Source of the DNA: an uncultured Collinsella sp.
GTDB taxonomy: Bacteria > Actinomycetota > Coriobacteriia > Coriobacteriales > Coriobacteriaceae
Length of the DNA stretch: 19,301 nt
Reading direction: 5' to 3'
Assembly (NCBI GenBank): GCA_902495155.1
Contig: CABUWD010000026.1
Coordinates: forward strand, 1 to 19,301
A program made the position numbers and the translations under genes. This document shows, one piece after another, positions 1 to 5,836 of this stretch. Under the pieces are notes generated by a model. That model saw nothing but the letters and a program-made list of their open reading frames with translations. It ran no database searches and had not been told where the DNA came from. Numbering within the stretch: the first letter of the stretch is position 1; every line of letters starts with the position of its first letter.

Positions 1-195
1 CGCTTCACCTACGCCGAGGTCACGGACGTCAAGAGCGCGTTCAGCGGAAGGCTGCTCGACTTCGACGAATGGTGCCACGATGCGATGCGATATGTGGCGC
101 TGGCGGACGGCGTCGGCGAGGAGGAGTTCACCCGGTTCATGCGCCGGGACCTCAAGAAGATCTACGACAAGAAGGTGGCCAAGAGTGCCGAGTAG
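1..195 (+). CDS. C-terminal end of an unidentified phage protein (truncated by window edge)
   Basis: Frame 1 is open from the first base to a TAG at 193-195, giving the last 64 residues of a protein that starts upstream of the window. The visible part is charged and probably helical: it begins RFTYAEVTDVKSAF, contains LLDFDEWCHDAMRYVALADG, and ends in a lysine-rich tail (DLKKIYDKKVAKSAE). I do not recognise a family. It lies 37 bases before the next start, on the same strand, so it probably belongs to the same early operon. Codon use is GC-rich at third positions like the neighbours, which supports real coding. Function unknown; the missing N-terminus could hold the informative domain. Confidence 0.6.
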   Translation, partial: RFTYAEVTDVKSAFSGRLLDFDEWCHDAMRYVALADGVGEEEFTRFMRRDLKKIYDKKVAKSAE

Positions 196-232
196 AGGCC
201 GCCGTGCCCGACAGGAGCGGCAGGGCGGGCCG

Positions 233-631
233 ATGAATGACGAGAAGGCCATCGCCGCGGCCATCCACGCCGGGCTCCGGAGCGACGACGTGACCGACCT
301 CTACACGGGCGACTGCAGGGGCTGCGGCGAGTGCTGCTCGCGCTTCCTGCCCGTGAGCCCGTTCGACCGGGTGCGCCTCGAGGCGTACGTGCGCCGGAAC
401 GGAATCGAGCCCGCCGAGCCCAGGGCGGAGTGCGACCTGCTGTGCCCGTACCTGACGGACGGGCGCGAGTGCGCGGTCTACGCCGCTAGGCCCGAGATCT
501 GCCGGGCGTACCGGTGCGACAGGCACAAGAGGGGCGAGCTCGGCATGTTCTTCGGCGCGGAGTGCGCCGAGGTGACCGACATGCGCGCGCTCGCGGAATC
601 CATGGCCGGCGACGTCTGCGAATGCGAATAG
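233..631 (+). CDS. CxxCxxCC zinc/iron-chelating domain protein (YkgJ-like)
   Basis: 132 residues, starting MNDEKAIAAAIHAG. The hallmark is the N-terminal cluster CRGCGECCSRF (about residues 28-38), matching the CxxCxxCC signature of the YkgJ-type zinc- or iron-chelating family. More cysteines follow in CDLLCPYLTDGRECAVY and RPEICRAYRCDRH, the usual second half of this family, and the chain ends CECE. The family is found widely in bacteria as a probable metal-binding protein of uncertain role; what it does in a phage is unknown. The ATG at 233 was chosen because it begins at the conserved part and upstream in-frame sequence is arginine-rich and overlaps the previous gene; a weak purine-rich stretch (AGGAGCGGCAGGG) precedes it. 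Family call fairly sure, role unknown. Confidence 0.8.
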   Translation: MNDEKAIAAAIHAGLRSDDVTDLYTGDCRGCGECCSRFLPVSPFDRVRLEAYVRRNGIEPAEPRAECDLLCPYLTDGRECAVYAARPEICRAYRCDRHKRGELGMFFGAECAEVTDMRALAESMAGDVCECE

Positions 632-653
632 GAACCGAATGGAAGGAATACCG

Positions 654-932
654 ATGACCGACGAGAAGAAGACCGGCGAGACGTTTGAGGCGCCATACCC
701 CGGGACGCTTAGCTGGGCGGCGACGCGGTTGCTGGAGGCAATCGGCGATGCCGCGAATGCCGCCGCCGAGATGCTGTGGGAGAGCATCTCCCGCGTGTTC
801 CGAGACGCCCGCCGTCTCATGAGGAAGCTCGCGAAGGCGCTCGACCCGAAATGGAGGCGCGCCCGGATTCGCGCGCTCAAGAGGTCCCGCCGCAACGTGG
901 AGACGCTCAAGCGCGAGGGGAGGTGCAGGTGA
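654..932 (+). CDS. small basic helical protein, unknown function
   Basis: 92 residues. The N-terminus is acidic (MTDEKKTGETFEAPYPG), the middle is an alanine-rich amphipathic helix (about residues 17-45), and the C-terminal half is very basic, with runs such as RRLMRKLAKALDPKWRRARI and RSRRNVETLKREGRCR. That composition would fit nucleic-acid binding or protein-protein contact, but no family is recognised. I place the start at 654 rather than the in-frame ATG at 639, because GGAAGGA at 641-647 makes a good ribosome binding site six bases before 654 while 639 has none. Its TGA (930-932) overlaps the next ATG (932-934), indicating translational coupling. Confidence 0.65.
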   Translation: MTDEKKTGETFEAPYPGTLSWAATRLLEAIGDAANAAAEMLWESISRVFRDARRLMRKLAKALDPKWRRARIRALKRSRRNVETLKREGRCR

Positions 933-1153
933 TGGCAACCGAGTACGTTCTGGACGCCGACAAGATCGCCCATTGGCGCATCGACAACCACGTCCCGCTG
1001 AAGCAGCTGGCGCGCGCCGCCGGGGTGAACCTCAGCAGCCTGAGCCATGCCATCAGCAACGGCAGGGAAGTGAAGATGAACCTGCTGCTCAATCTGGCGG
1101 AGGCGATGGGCGAAGACCCGCGCGACATCGTGAGGAAGAAGGTGGAGAGATGA
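932..1153 (+). CDS. small XRE/Cro-type helix-turn-helix protein
   Basis: 73 residues, essentially one helix-turn-helix domain. After a short lead (MATEYVLDADKIAHWRIDNH) comes the five-helix XRE pattern: LKQLARAAGV as helix 2, NLSSLSHAISNGRE as turn and recognition helix, then LLLNLAEAMGEDPRDIV, the typical closing helices. Proteins like this are DNA-binding Cro/C1 regulators; it lacks a C-terminal oligomerisation or cleavage domain, so it is more Cro-like than a full CI. Start is set by GGGGAGGTG at 917-925, six bases before ATG 932. It is internal to an operon of accessory genes rather than next to a divergent promoter, so it may regulate late transcription or excision instead of the main lysis-lysogeny switch. 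Target unknown. Confidence 0.8.
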   Translation: MATEYVLDADKIAHWRIDNHVPLKQLARAAGVNLSSLSHAISNGREVKMNLLLNLAEAMGEDPRDIVRKKVER

Positions 1154-1338
1154 GATTCGAGATAATCGAGCGCCACATCATCGACGCGCCTGACAGCGAG
1201 CTCACGGACGGCGAGCGCCCCTTGGGCAAGATGGCGCTCGTTGAGGTTCTCGACGTCATCGCGGAGAACCCTCACAGGTTCATCGAACGGTACGAGATGT
1301 ACCGCGATGAGGTGATCCGCCTTGGGGGCAAGCTGTGA
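1150..1338 (+). CDS. small acidic hypothetical protein
   Basis: 62 residues, MRFEIIERHIIDAPDSELTD through to YRDEVIRLGGKL. The start codon overlaps the previous stop as ATGA (1150-1153), which both fixes the start and implies coupled translation with the HTH gene. The sequence is charged with short predicted helices (KMALVEVLDVIAENPHRFIERYEMY) and no transmembrane segment or cysteine. I recognise no family. Its position directly after the HTH protein raises the possibility of functional partnership, but this is only from adjacency. Confidence 0.6.
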   Translation: MRFEIIERHIIDAPDSELTDGERPLGKMALVEVLDVIAENPHRFIERYEMYRDEVIRLGGKL

Positions 1339-1606
1339 TCCGGGCTACAACCTCCCGGACGGATGCACCGGCGCGGCAATCGACAGGCACTTCGGCGAGG
1401 GCAAGCCCACTTGCGCCGAGTGCATCAAGATGTACGAGTGCTGCTGCGACTACGGCATCTGCGAGGTGGAGTTCGACGACGCCTTCCGGGAGAAGTTCGA
1501 CGGGGCGGACGCGGAGCCGGGCGACGTCGCCTATTGGGCGCTCCCGTGGATAGCGGACCACATGAGGGACATGCAGGAGGAAGCGTGCGCCATGTTCTGC
1601 GGCTGA
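1322..1606 (+). CDS. cysteine-rich small protein, TTG start
   Basis: 94 residues if begun at TTG 1322. The start is supported by GAGGTGAT (1309-1316) at correct spacing and is needed to keep the N-terminal cysteines; no ATG exists in this frame until the middle of the protein. The gene overlaps the previous one by 17 bases. Cysteines are dense: SCDPGYNLPDGC, PTCAECIKMYECCCDYGIC, then EEACAMFCG at the C-terminus, which suggests metal coordination. The remaining part is acidic (EVEFDDAFREKFDGADAEPG). No named family is recognised. Coding is likely because of composition and because its stop (1604-1606) overlaps the next ATG, but the exact start is moderately uncertain. Confidence 0.55.
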   Translation: MGASCDPGYNLPDGCTGAAIDRHFGEGKPTCAECIKMYECCCDYGICEVEFDDAFREKFDGADAEPGDVAYWALPWIADHMRDMQEEACAMFCG

Positions 1607-1707
1607 TGCCGCTGGCGGCGCTCACCGCGCTGCTGGCGTGGGCGGCGAGGTCCGCATGGGCGCTCGCCGTGGTTCTGACCGTTCTCGTGCGCATGGCGTG
1701 CGGGTGA
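1606..1707 (+). CDS. 33-aa single-helix membrane microprotein
   Basis: MPLAALTALLAWAARSAWAL followed by AVVLTVLVRMACG: a chain of 33 residues that is almost entirely hydrophobic and long enough for one transmembrane helix. The ATG at 1606-1608 overlaps the preceding TGA by one base (TGATG), so it could be translated by re-initiation; there is no separate strong ribosome binding site. Too short for family recognition. It is followed at a 14-base gap by a second hydrophobic microprotein. It could be a real membrane peptide or a chance ORF; the coupled start and the similar neighbour favour real coding, with modest confidence. Confidence 0.4.
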   Translation: MPLAALTALLAWAARSAWALAVVLTVLVRMACG

Positions 1708-1721
1708 GATTGGAGGATTGA

Positions 1722-1844
1722 ATGGACGAGATTGGAAGGCTGATCGGCAGGCTCATCGGGTGCCTCATCATGACGGTGCTCGTGTTGCTGTGCGTCGCCG
1801 CAGTGCTGTGGTGCATGCAGCTGGTCGTGGGGCTGGTCGCATGA
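1722..1844 (+). CDS. 40-aa single-helix membrane microprotein
   Basis: The ATG at 1722 has a good ribosome binding site (GGAGG, 1712-1716). Translation gives MDEIGRLIGRLIGCLIMTVL then VLLCVAAVLWCMQLVVGLVA: a short amphipathic N-terminus with two arginines, then about 25 hydrophobic residues, a classic one-helix membrane peptide. The stop TGA (1842-1844) overlaps the next start as ATGA. Function unknown: it lies far from any lysis cassette, so a holin role is not supported by context; superinfection exclusion or membrane-stress peptides are possible alternatives, all inference. Better supported than its upstream neighbour because of the clear ribosome binding site and tail-to-head overlap. Confidence 0.6.
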   Translation: MDEIGRLIGRLIGCLIMTVLVLLCVAAVLWCMQLVVGLVA

Positions 1845-2041
1845 GTGCGGGCGAGAGGGTGGCGCGGCAGCTCCGCGACGCCGCGGCCCTGCTGGAGTCC
1901 ATGGCGGAAGACGTGGCGGGGGACATCGACGAGAGGTTCGTGCTGCCGCCCATAACGCTCACCATCAAGATAGGAAGCACCGACGAGACCCCGACCCTGT
2001 CGGTGAAGAAGGACTACCTCGCGAGGAAGCGCCTGGCATGA
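1841..2041 (+). CDS. small hypothetical protein
   Basis: 66 residues, MSAGERVARQLRDAAALLES onward. The N-terminal half is an amphipathic helix (ERVARQLRDAAALLESMAED), followed by a strand-like stretch (FVLPPITLTIKIGS) and a basic end (SVKKDYLARKRLA). The start overlaps the preceding stop as ATGA (1841-1844) and its own stop overlaps the HNH start as ATGA (2038-2041), so it is locked into the operon. No family recognised; it is soluble and has no cysteines. No function is proposed. Confidence 0.65.
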   Translation: MSAGERVARQLRDAAALLESMAEDVAGDIDERFVLPPITLTIKIGSTDETPTLSVKKDYLARKRLA

Positions 2042-2319
2042 CGTGGAGCTCCAACGGCAACGCCGAGCGCAAGCTCAAGGCGAGGCTCCGCGCCGAGGGC
2101 AGGCCGTGCCACATATGCGGACAGCCCATAGACTACAGCCTGCCGCCCGGCACGCCGTGGAGCTTCGAGGCCGACCACGTGGTGCCGAGGGCGAGGGGCG
2201 GCGCGGTGCTGGACTACGCGAACCTCGACGCGGCGCACCGCATCTGCAACCAGAGGAAGGGCAAGCACATGCCGGGCGACGCGAGGCCCGTCGAGATAAG
2301 GCGCACGAGGCTGTTCTGA
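2038..2319 (+). CDS. HNH endonuclease
   Basis: 93 residues with a compact HNH (beta-beta-alpha-metal) domain. A zinc-binding CHIC pair sits at about residues 24-27 (RPCHICGQPIDY); the catalytic core follows as FEADHVVPRARGG (the DH of HNH), then NLDAAHRICNQRKGK (N and H plus the second half of the zinc site). HNH proteins of this size encoded next to terminase genes are common in siphoviruses, and in some phages they are required with the terminase for cos cleavage and packaging. Here the gene is the last before a non-coding region and the small terminase, which fits that role. It could alternatively be a free-standing homing endonuclease, but the position argues for packaging. Confidence 0.9.
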   Translation: MTWSSNGNAERKLKARLRAEGRPCHICGQPIDYSLPPGTPWSFEADHVVPRARGGAVLDYANLDAAHRICNQRKGKHMPGDARPVEIRRTRLF

Positions 2320-2483
2320 GCGTTAGGGACAACTGAATAGGCGAGGCTGAAAAGCCTAACTGGAGGCGCGGTCGTTTGCTCGGCTGCGCCTCATTGCTTT
2401 TCTGGGGCGCCGAGCCGCCGATGGCGGGGGCATCGCCCCTCCCCGGGGGTGCACGGACACCCATGCCAGCCAGTGCCGATTTC

Positions 2484-2510
2484 CCCCCGCCCCATGACCC
2501 AGGGCGGGGG
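2484..2510. repeat. perfect 9-bp GC-rich inverted repeat (candidate cos core)
   Basis: CCCCCGCCC at 2484-2492 is the exact reverse complement of GGGCGGGGG at 2502-2510, separated by nine bases (CATGACCCA). Nothing codes here. A C-rich dyad just upstream of the small terminase is a reasonable candidate for the terminase or HNH recognition or cut site. It could also be a terminator stem, but no T-run follows. Confidence 0.5.
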
Positions 2511-2526
2511 TAGGCCGCGAATCTCA

Positions 2527-2546
2527 CCCGCATCGCACAATGCGGG
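2527..2546. repeat. perfect 7-bp inverted repeat upstream of terS ribosome binding site
   Basis: CCCGCAT (2527-2533) and ATGCGGG (2540-2546) form a perfect stem with a six-base loop (CGCACA), ending eight bases before the terS ribosome binding site AAGGAGG (2554-2560). As DNA it could be an operator or a terminase-binding repeat; as RNA it could affect translation of terS. Confidence 0.45.
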
Positions 2547-2565
2547 CACGAGAAAGGAGGCCGGG

Positions 2566-2997
2566 ATGCCGGAGATGCCGGAATCGGTCGCATCCGATGA
2601 CTATCAATCGCAGATTTGGACGAGCGTCACCGCATCGGGGCGCTTCTCCGACGAGGACGCGCCGAACATCGCGCTGCTGTGCTACTGGCATGCCGTGGCG
2701 AAGGCCGCGGAGGATGCCATGAGCAGGGGCAAGACCGTGAAGGTGCTCGACCCCGTCGGCTACAAGCCCATCAAGGCGAAGAACGGGCGGCACGCCATCA
2801 TGGAGCGCCCGCACCCCGCCGTGTCCGTGCTCAAACAGGCGACCGCCGAGATACGCGCGCTCAACGAGCTGCTCGGGCTGTCGCGCAAGGCAGTGCCCAT
2901 CCAGGTGCAGCAGGCGCGTCCGCAGAGCGACGGCGCTAGGGTGCTGAGCCTGATGTTCGCCGACCGCGAGCGCAAGGCCAAGGCGGCGGGCGCCTGA
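2566..2997 (+). CDS. terS: terminase small subunit (P27-like)
   Basis: 143 residues. Small terminase subunits bind the packaging site and hand DNA to the large subunit. The order N-terminal helical domain, then a motif PHPAVSVLKQATAEIRALNE (residues ~84-103) followed by LLGLSRKAVP resembles P27-family small terminases, where an (N)PA...A...IR.L...LGL(S/T)P pattern is typical; length also fits. The ATG at 2566 follows a strong AAGGAGG (2554-2560) by five bases. The stop overlaps the terL start (TGATG at 2995-2999). The C-terminus is basic (DRERKAKAAGA). Family assignment comes from motif and position immediately before terL. Confidence 0.82.
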   Translation: MPEMPESVASDDYQSQIWTSVTASGRFSDEDAPNIALLCYWHAVAKAAEDAMSRGKTVKVLDPVGYKPIKAKNGRHAIMERPHPAVSVLKQATAEIRALNELLGLSRKAVPIQVQQARPQSDGARVLSLMFADRERKAKAAGA

Positions 2998-4418
2998 TGG
3001 AGCCCAGGCAGACGCCGACATACGAGGCTAACGTCCCGGAGGACCTCAGCGGCGACGGCGGGATGGCCTGCGAGCTCGCGACCGCGTACTTCGGCGACCC
3101 GCTCCCGTGGCAGCCGCACCTGCTCGACGCGATGCTGGCCCGCGACGCGCGCGACAAGTACCTGCTGCGCACGCTGGGCATCTCCATCCCGCGCCAGAAC
3201 GGAAAGAGCTGGGTCGTGCGCGCCAGGTGCTTCTACGGCGCGCTCAACGGCGAGAAGATCCTGTACACCTGCCAGCACGGCGACACCTCCGACCAGATGT
3301 TCAAGGAGCTGTCCCAGCCATTCGAGGACGAGGACGAGACCGAGCTGCACGACCTCCTGCTCGCCGTGCGCAAGACGAACGGGCAGCAGGCCATCAGCCT
3401 CAAGAACGGCGGACTCATCCGCTTCACCACCCGCACCAACTCGCTGGCGCGAGGCAAGACCTACGACGTGCTCATCTACGACGAGGCGCAGGAGCTCACG
3501 GACACGCAGCAGGCGGCTTCCCTGCCTGCAATCTCGGCGAGCGCGATGCACAACCCGCAGACCATCTACCTCGGAACGCCGCCAGGCCCCGACAACGTCG
3601 GCACGGTGTTCCGCGACCTCCACGACGACGTGCACGACGGCGAGTCCGAGATGGCGTGGATCGAGTGGGGCGCGGACGAGATAGGCGACGTCCACGACGA
3701 GTCGAGATGGTACGAGTTCAACCCGTCCATGGGCACCGTGCTCAACTACGAGGCGGTCAAGGGCGAGTCCGAGCAGATGCAGCCGGACGTGTTCGCGCGC
3801 GAGCGTCTCGGATGGTGGGCGAAGACGGGAGGCTCGCTCCTCTACGCCCTTTCCTCCAAGAAGTGGGACGGGTGCCGGCGCGACTCGGCGCCCACTGACG
3901 GAAAGCTCGCGTTTGGCGTGAAGTTCTCCGCGGACGGCTCCCGCGCCGCGGTGTCATGGGCGCTCGCCGACAGGGACGGACCGTCCTACGTCGAGCTGTA
4001 CGACGTGATGGGCGCTTCGGGCGGAACGGTCGCGATCTCGGACATGCTCCTGCGCAACCGAGACGAGATCGCGTGCGTCTGCATCGACGGCAAGTCCGGA
4101 GCGGACGCGCTCAAGCGGCGGATGCTCGACGGCGGCTTCAGCAAGTGCGCGCTCGTGATGGGAACCCCGGCAATCGTGCAGGCTGCGGCGTCGATGCTCA
4201 AGGACGAGGTCGACTCGGGCACGCTGTCTCACATCGAGTCGCCGGCGCTCGACGACTCGGCGCGCAAGTCACTCAAGCGCGACATAGGCAGGGACGGATG
4301 GGGCTTCGCGGACGGCCCCGACTCCATCGCCGCCCCCATCGAGTCCGCATCGCTCGCCCTCTGGGCGGCGAGAACCACGAAACGAGACCCGCGAAGGGAA
4401 CAGGAGGCCAGCTTCTGA
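2997..4418 (+). CDS. terL: terminase large subunit (packaging ATPase and nuclease)
   Basis: 473 residues, usual length for this family. The N-terminal ATPase has a deviant Walker A at residues 63-72 (SIPRQNGKSW, lysine 70), an adenine-binding-type approach (PLPWQPHLLDAM, ~36-47), Walker B at 158-163 (VLIYDE, catalytic Glu 163) and a coupling motif at ~191-197 (YLGTPPG). The C-terminal RNase H-like nuclease carries the acidic positions expected: D313 in KFSADGS, D364 in CIDGKSGAD, and a distal acidic region near D435-D442 (GRDGWGFADGPDS). It powers DNA translocation into the procapsid and cuts concatemers. It overlaps terS by one base and the portal gene by one base. Confidence 0.95.
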   Translation: MEPRQTPTYEANVPEDLSGDGGMACELATAYFGDPLPWQPHLLDAMLARDARDKYLLRTLGISIPRQNGKSWVVRARCFYGALNGEKILYTCQHGDTSDQMFKELSQPFEDEDETELHDLLLAVRKTNGQQAISLKNGGLIRFTTRTNSLARGKTYDVLIYDEAQELTDTQQAASLPAISASAMHNPQTIYLGTPPGPDNVGTVFRDLHDDVHDGESEMAWIEWGADEIGDVHDESRWYEFNPSMGTVLNYEAVKGESEQMQPDVFARERLGWWAKTGGSLLYALSSKKWDGCRRDSAPTDGKLAFGVKFSADGSRAAVSWALADRDGPSYVELYDVMGASGGTVAISDMLLRNRDEIACVCIDGKSGADALKRRMLDGGFSKCALVMGTPAIVQAAASMLKDEVDSGTLSHIESPALDDSARKSLKRDIGRDGWGFADGPDSIAAPIESASLALWAARTTKRDPRREQEASF

Positions 4419-5836
4419 TGGCAGCAGTGAACATGGAACTGGCGGGGCAGGTAGCATCCGCCGCAGGCTTGGAGCCGGGCGACGCGGCGCTCGTCCGCGA
4501 GCTCATGACCGTCTGGCGCGAGCACCGCACAAGCAACCTCGAGCGCGAGGACTACTACCTCGGGCACGTGTCGGTGAAGGACCTCGGCATCGCCATGCCG
4601 GCGAGCCTCGCCAAGAAGATCAACCCGCGTGTGGACTGGCCCCGCAAGGCCGTGCACGCGCTGGCGGACCGCTCAATCTTCAACGGTTACACGTGCGCGG
4701 ACGAGCAGACGAGCAAGGCCCTCCGCGCCATCTGCGAGTCGAACCAGCTGGAGCGCCTCTACCGCAAGAACCTCATCGGCGAGCTGAAGCACTGCTGCGG
4801 CTTCTGGACCGTGACGGACGGCGGCGGCTACCCGGTCATCTCGGCGTACCCCGCCACCGCGGCGGCGGCCCTGTGGGACGACGCTCGCAAGGCCATCAGG
4901 GCGGGCCTCGTCGTGGCGGAGTCCAAGAAGATGCCCGGCGACACCGAGCGCGTGCCGACCGTGGTGCACCTGCTCACCGACGACAGCCTCGTGGTGCTCA
5001 CGCGCGACGGCGGCTCGTGGGTAGCCGAGTACCGCGAGCACTCGATGGGGCGCTGCCTCATGGAGCCGATGGCACACGGTGCGACGCTCGAGCGCCCCTT
5101 CGGCACCTCGCGCATCAGCCGCTCCGTGATGAGCATCACCGACGACGCCATCCGACAGCGCGCCCGCATGGAGGTCGCCGCCGAGGCCGCGACCCTGCCG
5201 CAGACGTGGCTTCTGGGAACCTACAAGAAGATGCTCAACGACGGCAACAAGTATGACGCGAGCATGGGCGCGGTCAACGAGATCACCAAAGACCCCGACG
5301 GCGACAAGCCCACGGTCTGGCAGTCCGCGCAGCTGCAGATGGCCCCGCTCACGGAGTACCTGCGCCAGCTCGCCTGCCAGATGTCGGCCGTGACCAACGT
5401 GCCGGTCAGCTTCTTCGGCGTGTCCAACGACAACCCGTCCTCCTCGGACGCAATCGCCGCATCCCTCGAGCCCCTGGTCATCGACGCGAAGAACCTCAAC
5501 CGCGACAACGGCACGGCGCTGCGCAACGTGGCCTACATGGCGCTCGCCGTGGCGAACGGCACCGACTTCGCCACCGAGCGCGACGCGGGGCATGAGATAA
5601 ACCCGCGATTCCTGTCCCCGGCGTACCCGTCCACGGTGAGCCTGTCGGACGCGCTGCTCAAGCAGGTGCAGGCGCTCCCCAAGCTCGCCAACTCCACGGT
5701 CGCCTACGAGATGCTCGACTACACGGACGAGCAGATCCAGCGCATCGAGTCGGATGCCAAGAAGGCGCAGGCGGGCGCGGCTATCGCATCGCTGTTCGAG
5801 CCGAAGGAGGGCGAGAATGGCGGCGGTGCCGACTAG
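4418..5836 (+). CDS. portal protein (SPP1 gp6-like)
   Basis: 472 residues. The portal forms the dodecameric ring at the capsid vertex through which DNA enters. The N-terminus has the characteristic SPP1 gp6-type pattern: a helical stretch with YYLGHVSV, PASLAKKINPRVDWPRKAVH (~51-70), then ALADRSIFNGY; the central part ends in a long region with PLTEYLRQLACQMSAVTNVP and SFFGVSNDNPSSSDAI (~310-350), the conserved crown/stem-adjacent segment of actinophage portals. The ATG at 4418 overlaps the terL stop; AGGAGG at 4402-4407 lies ten bases upstream. The C-terminus is acidic-glycine rich (FEPKEGENGGGAD) and overlaps the next gene by 20 bases. Confidence 0.93.
   Translation: MAAVNMELAGQVASAAGLEPGDAALVRELMTVWREHRTSNLEREDYYLGHVSVKDLGIAMPASLAKKINPRVDWPRKAVHALADRSIFNGYTCADEQTSKALRAICESNQLERLYRKNLIGELKHCCGFWTVTDGGGYPVISAYPATAAAALWDDARKAIRAGLVVAESKKMPGDTERVPTVVHLLTDDSLVVLTRDGGSWVAEYREHSMGRCLMEPMAHGATLERPFGTSRISRSVMSITDDAIRQRARMEVAAEAATLPQTWLLGTYKKMLNDGNKYDASMGAVNEITKDPDGDKPTVWQSAQLQMAPLTEYLRQLACQMSAVTNVPVSFFGVSNDNPSSSDAIAASLEPLVIDAKNLNRDNGTALRNVAYMALAVANGTDFATERDAGHEINPRFLSPAYPSTVSLSDALLKQVQALPKLANSTVAYEMLDYTDEQIQRIESDAKKAQAGAAIASLFEPKEGENGGGAD

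Larger units (their letters stand above)
2320..2565 (+). other. non-coding hairpin-rich region before small terminase; candidate cos site or leader
   Basis: 246 bases with no credible ORF between the HNH gene and small terminase. It holds a series of inverted repeats: AGGCT-GAAA-AGCCT (2344-2357), GAGGCGC/GCGCCTC (2363-2392) followed by ATTGCTTTTC, CCGCC-GAT-GGCGG (2415-2427), GGGGC-ATC-GCCCC (2427-2439), GGGTG/CACCC (2447-2462), the nine-base stem at 2484-2510 and the seven-base stem at 2527-2546. The second could act as a weak intrinsic terminator. HNH-cos-terS order is common in cos-type phages, so cohesive-end cleavage here is plausible. A promoter could also lie here, but I see no convincing -35/-10 pair. 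Confidence 0.45.

Noticed and set aside
639..653. Start of the basic helical protein at ATG 639
   Set aside because: No ribosome binding site in front, whereas GGAAGGA fits ATG 654 well.
2320..2400. HEARO/OMEGA-type RNA associated with the HNH gene
   Set aside because: The HNH protein is a 93-aa single-domain phage nuclease without an IscB-like RuvC part, and the RNA in that system lies upstream of the ORF, not downstream.
2363..2402. Strong Rho-independent terminator after the HNH gene
   Set aside because: Stem of seven pairs but a 16-base loop and an interrupted T-tract; kept only as a weak possibility inside the intergenic entry.
2760..3695. 311-residue minus-strand ORF across terS and terL
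   Set aside because: Shadow of high-GC third-position bias; the terL motifs on the + strand are clear.
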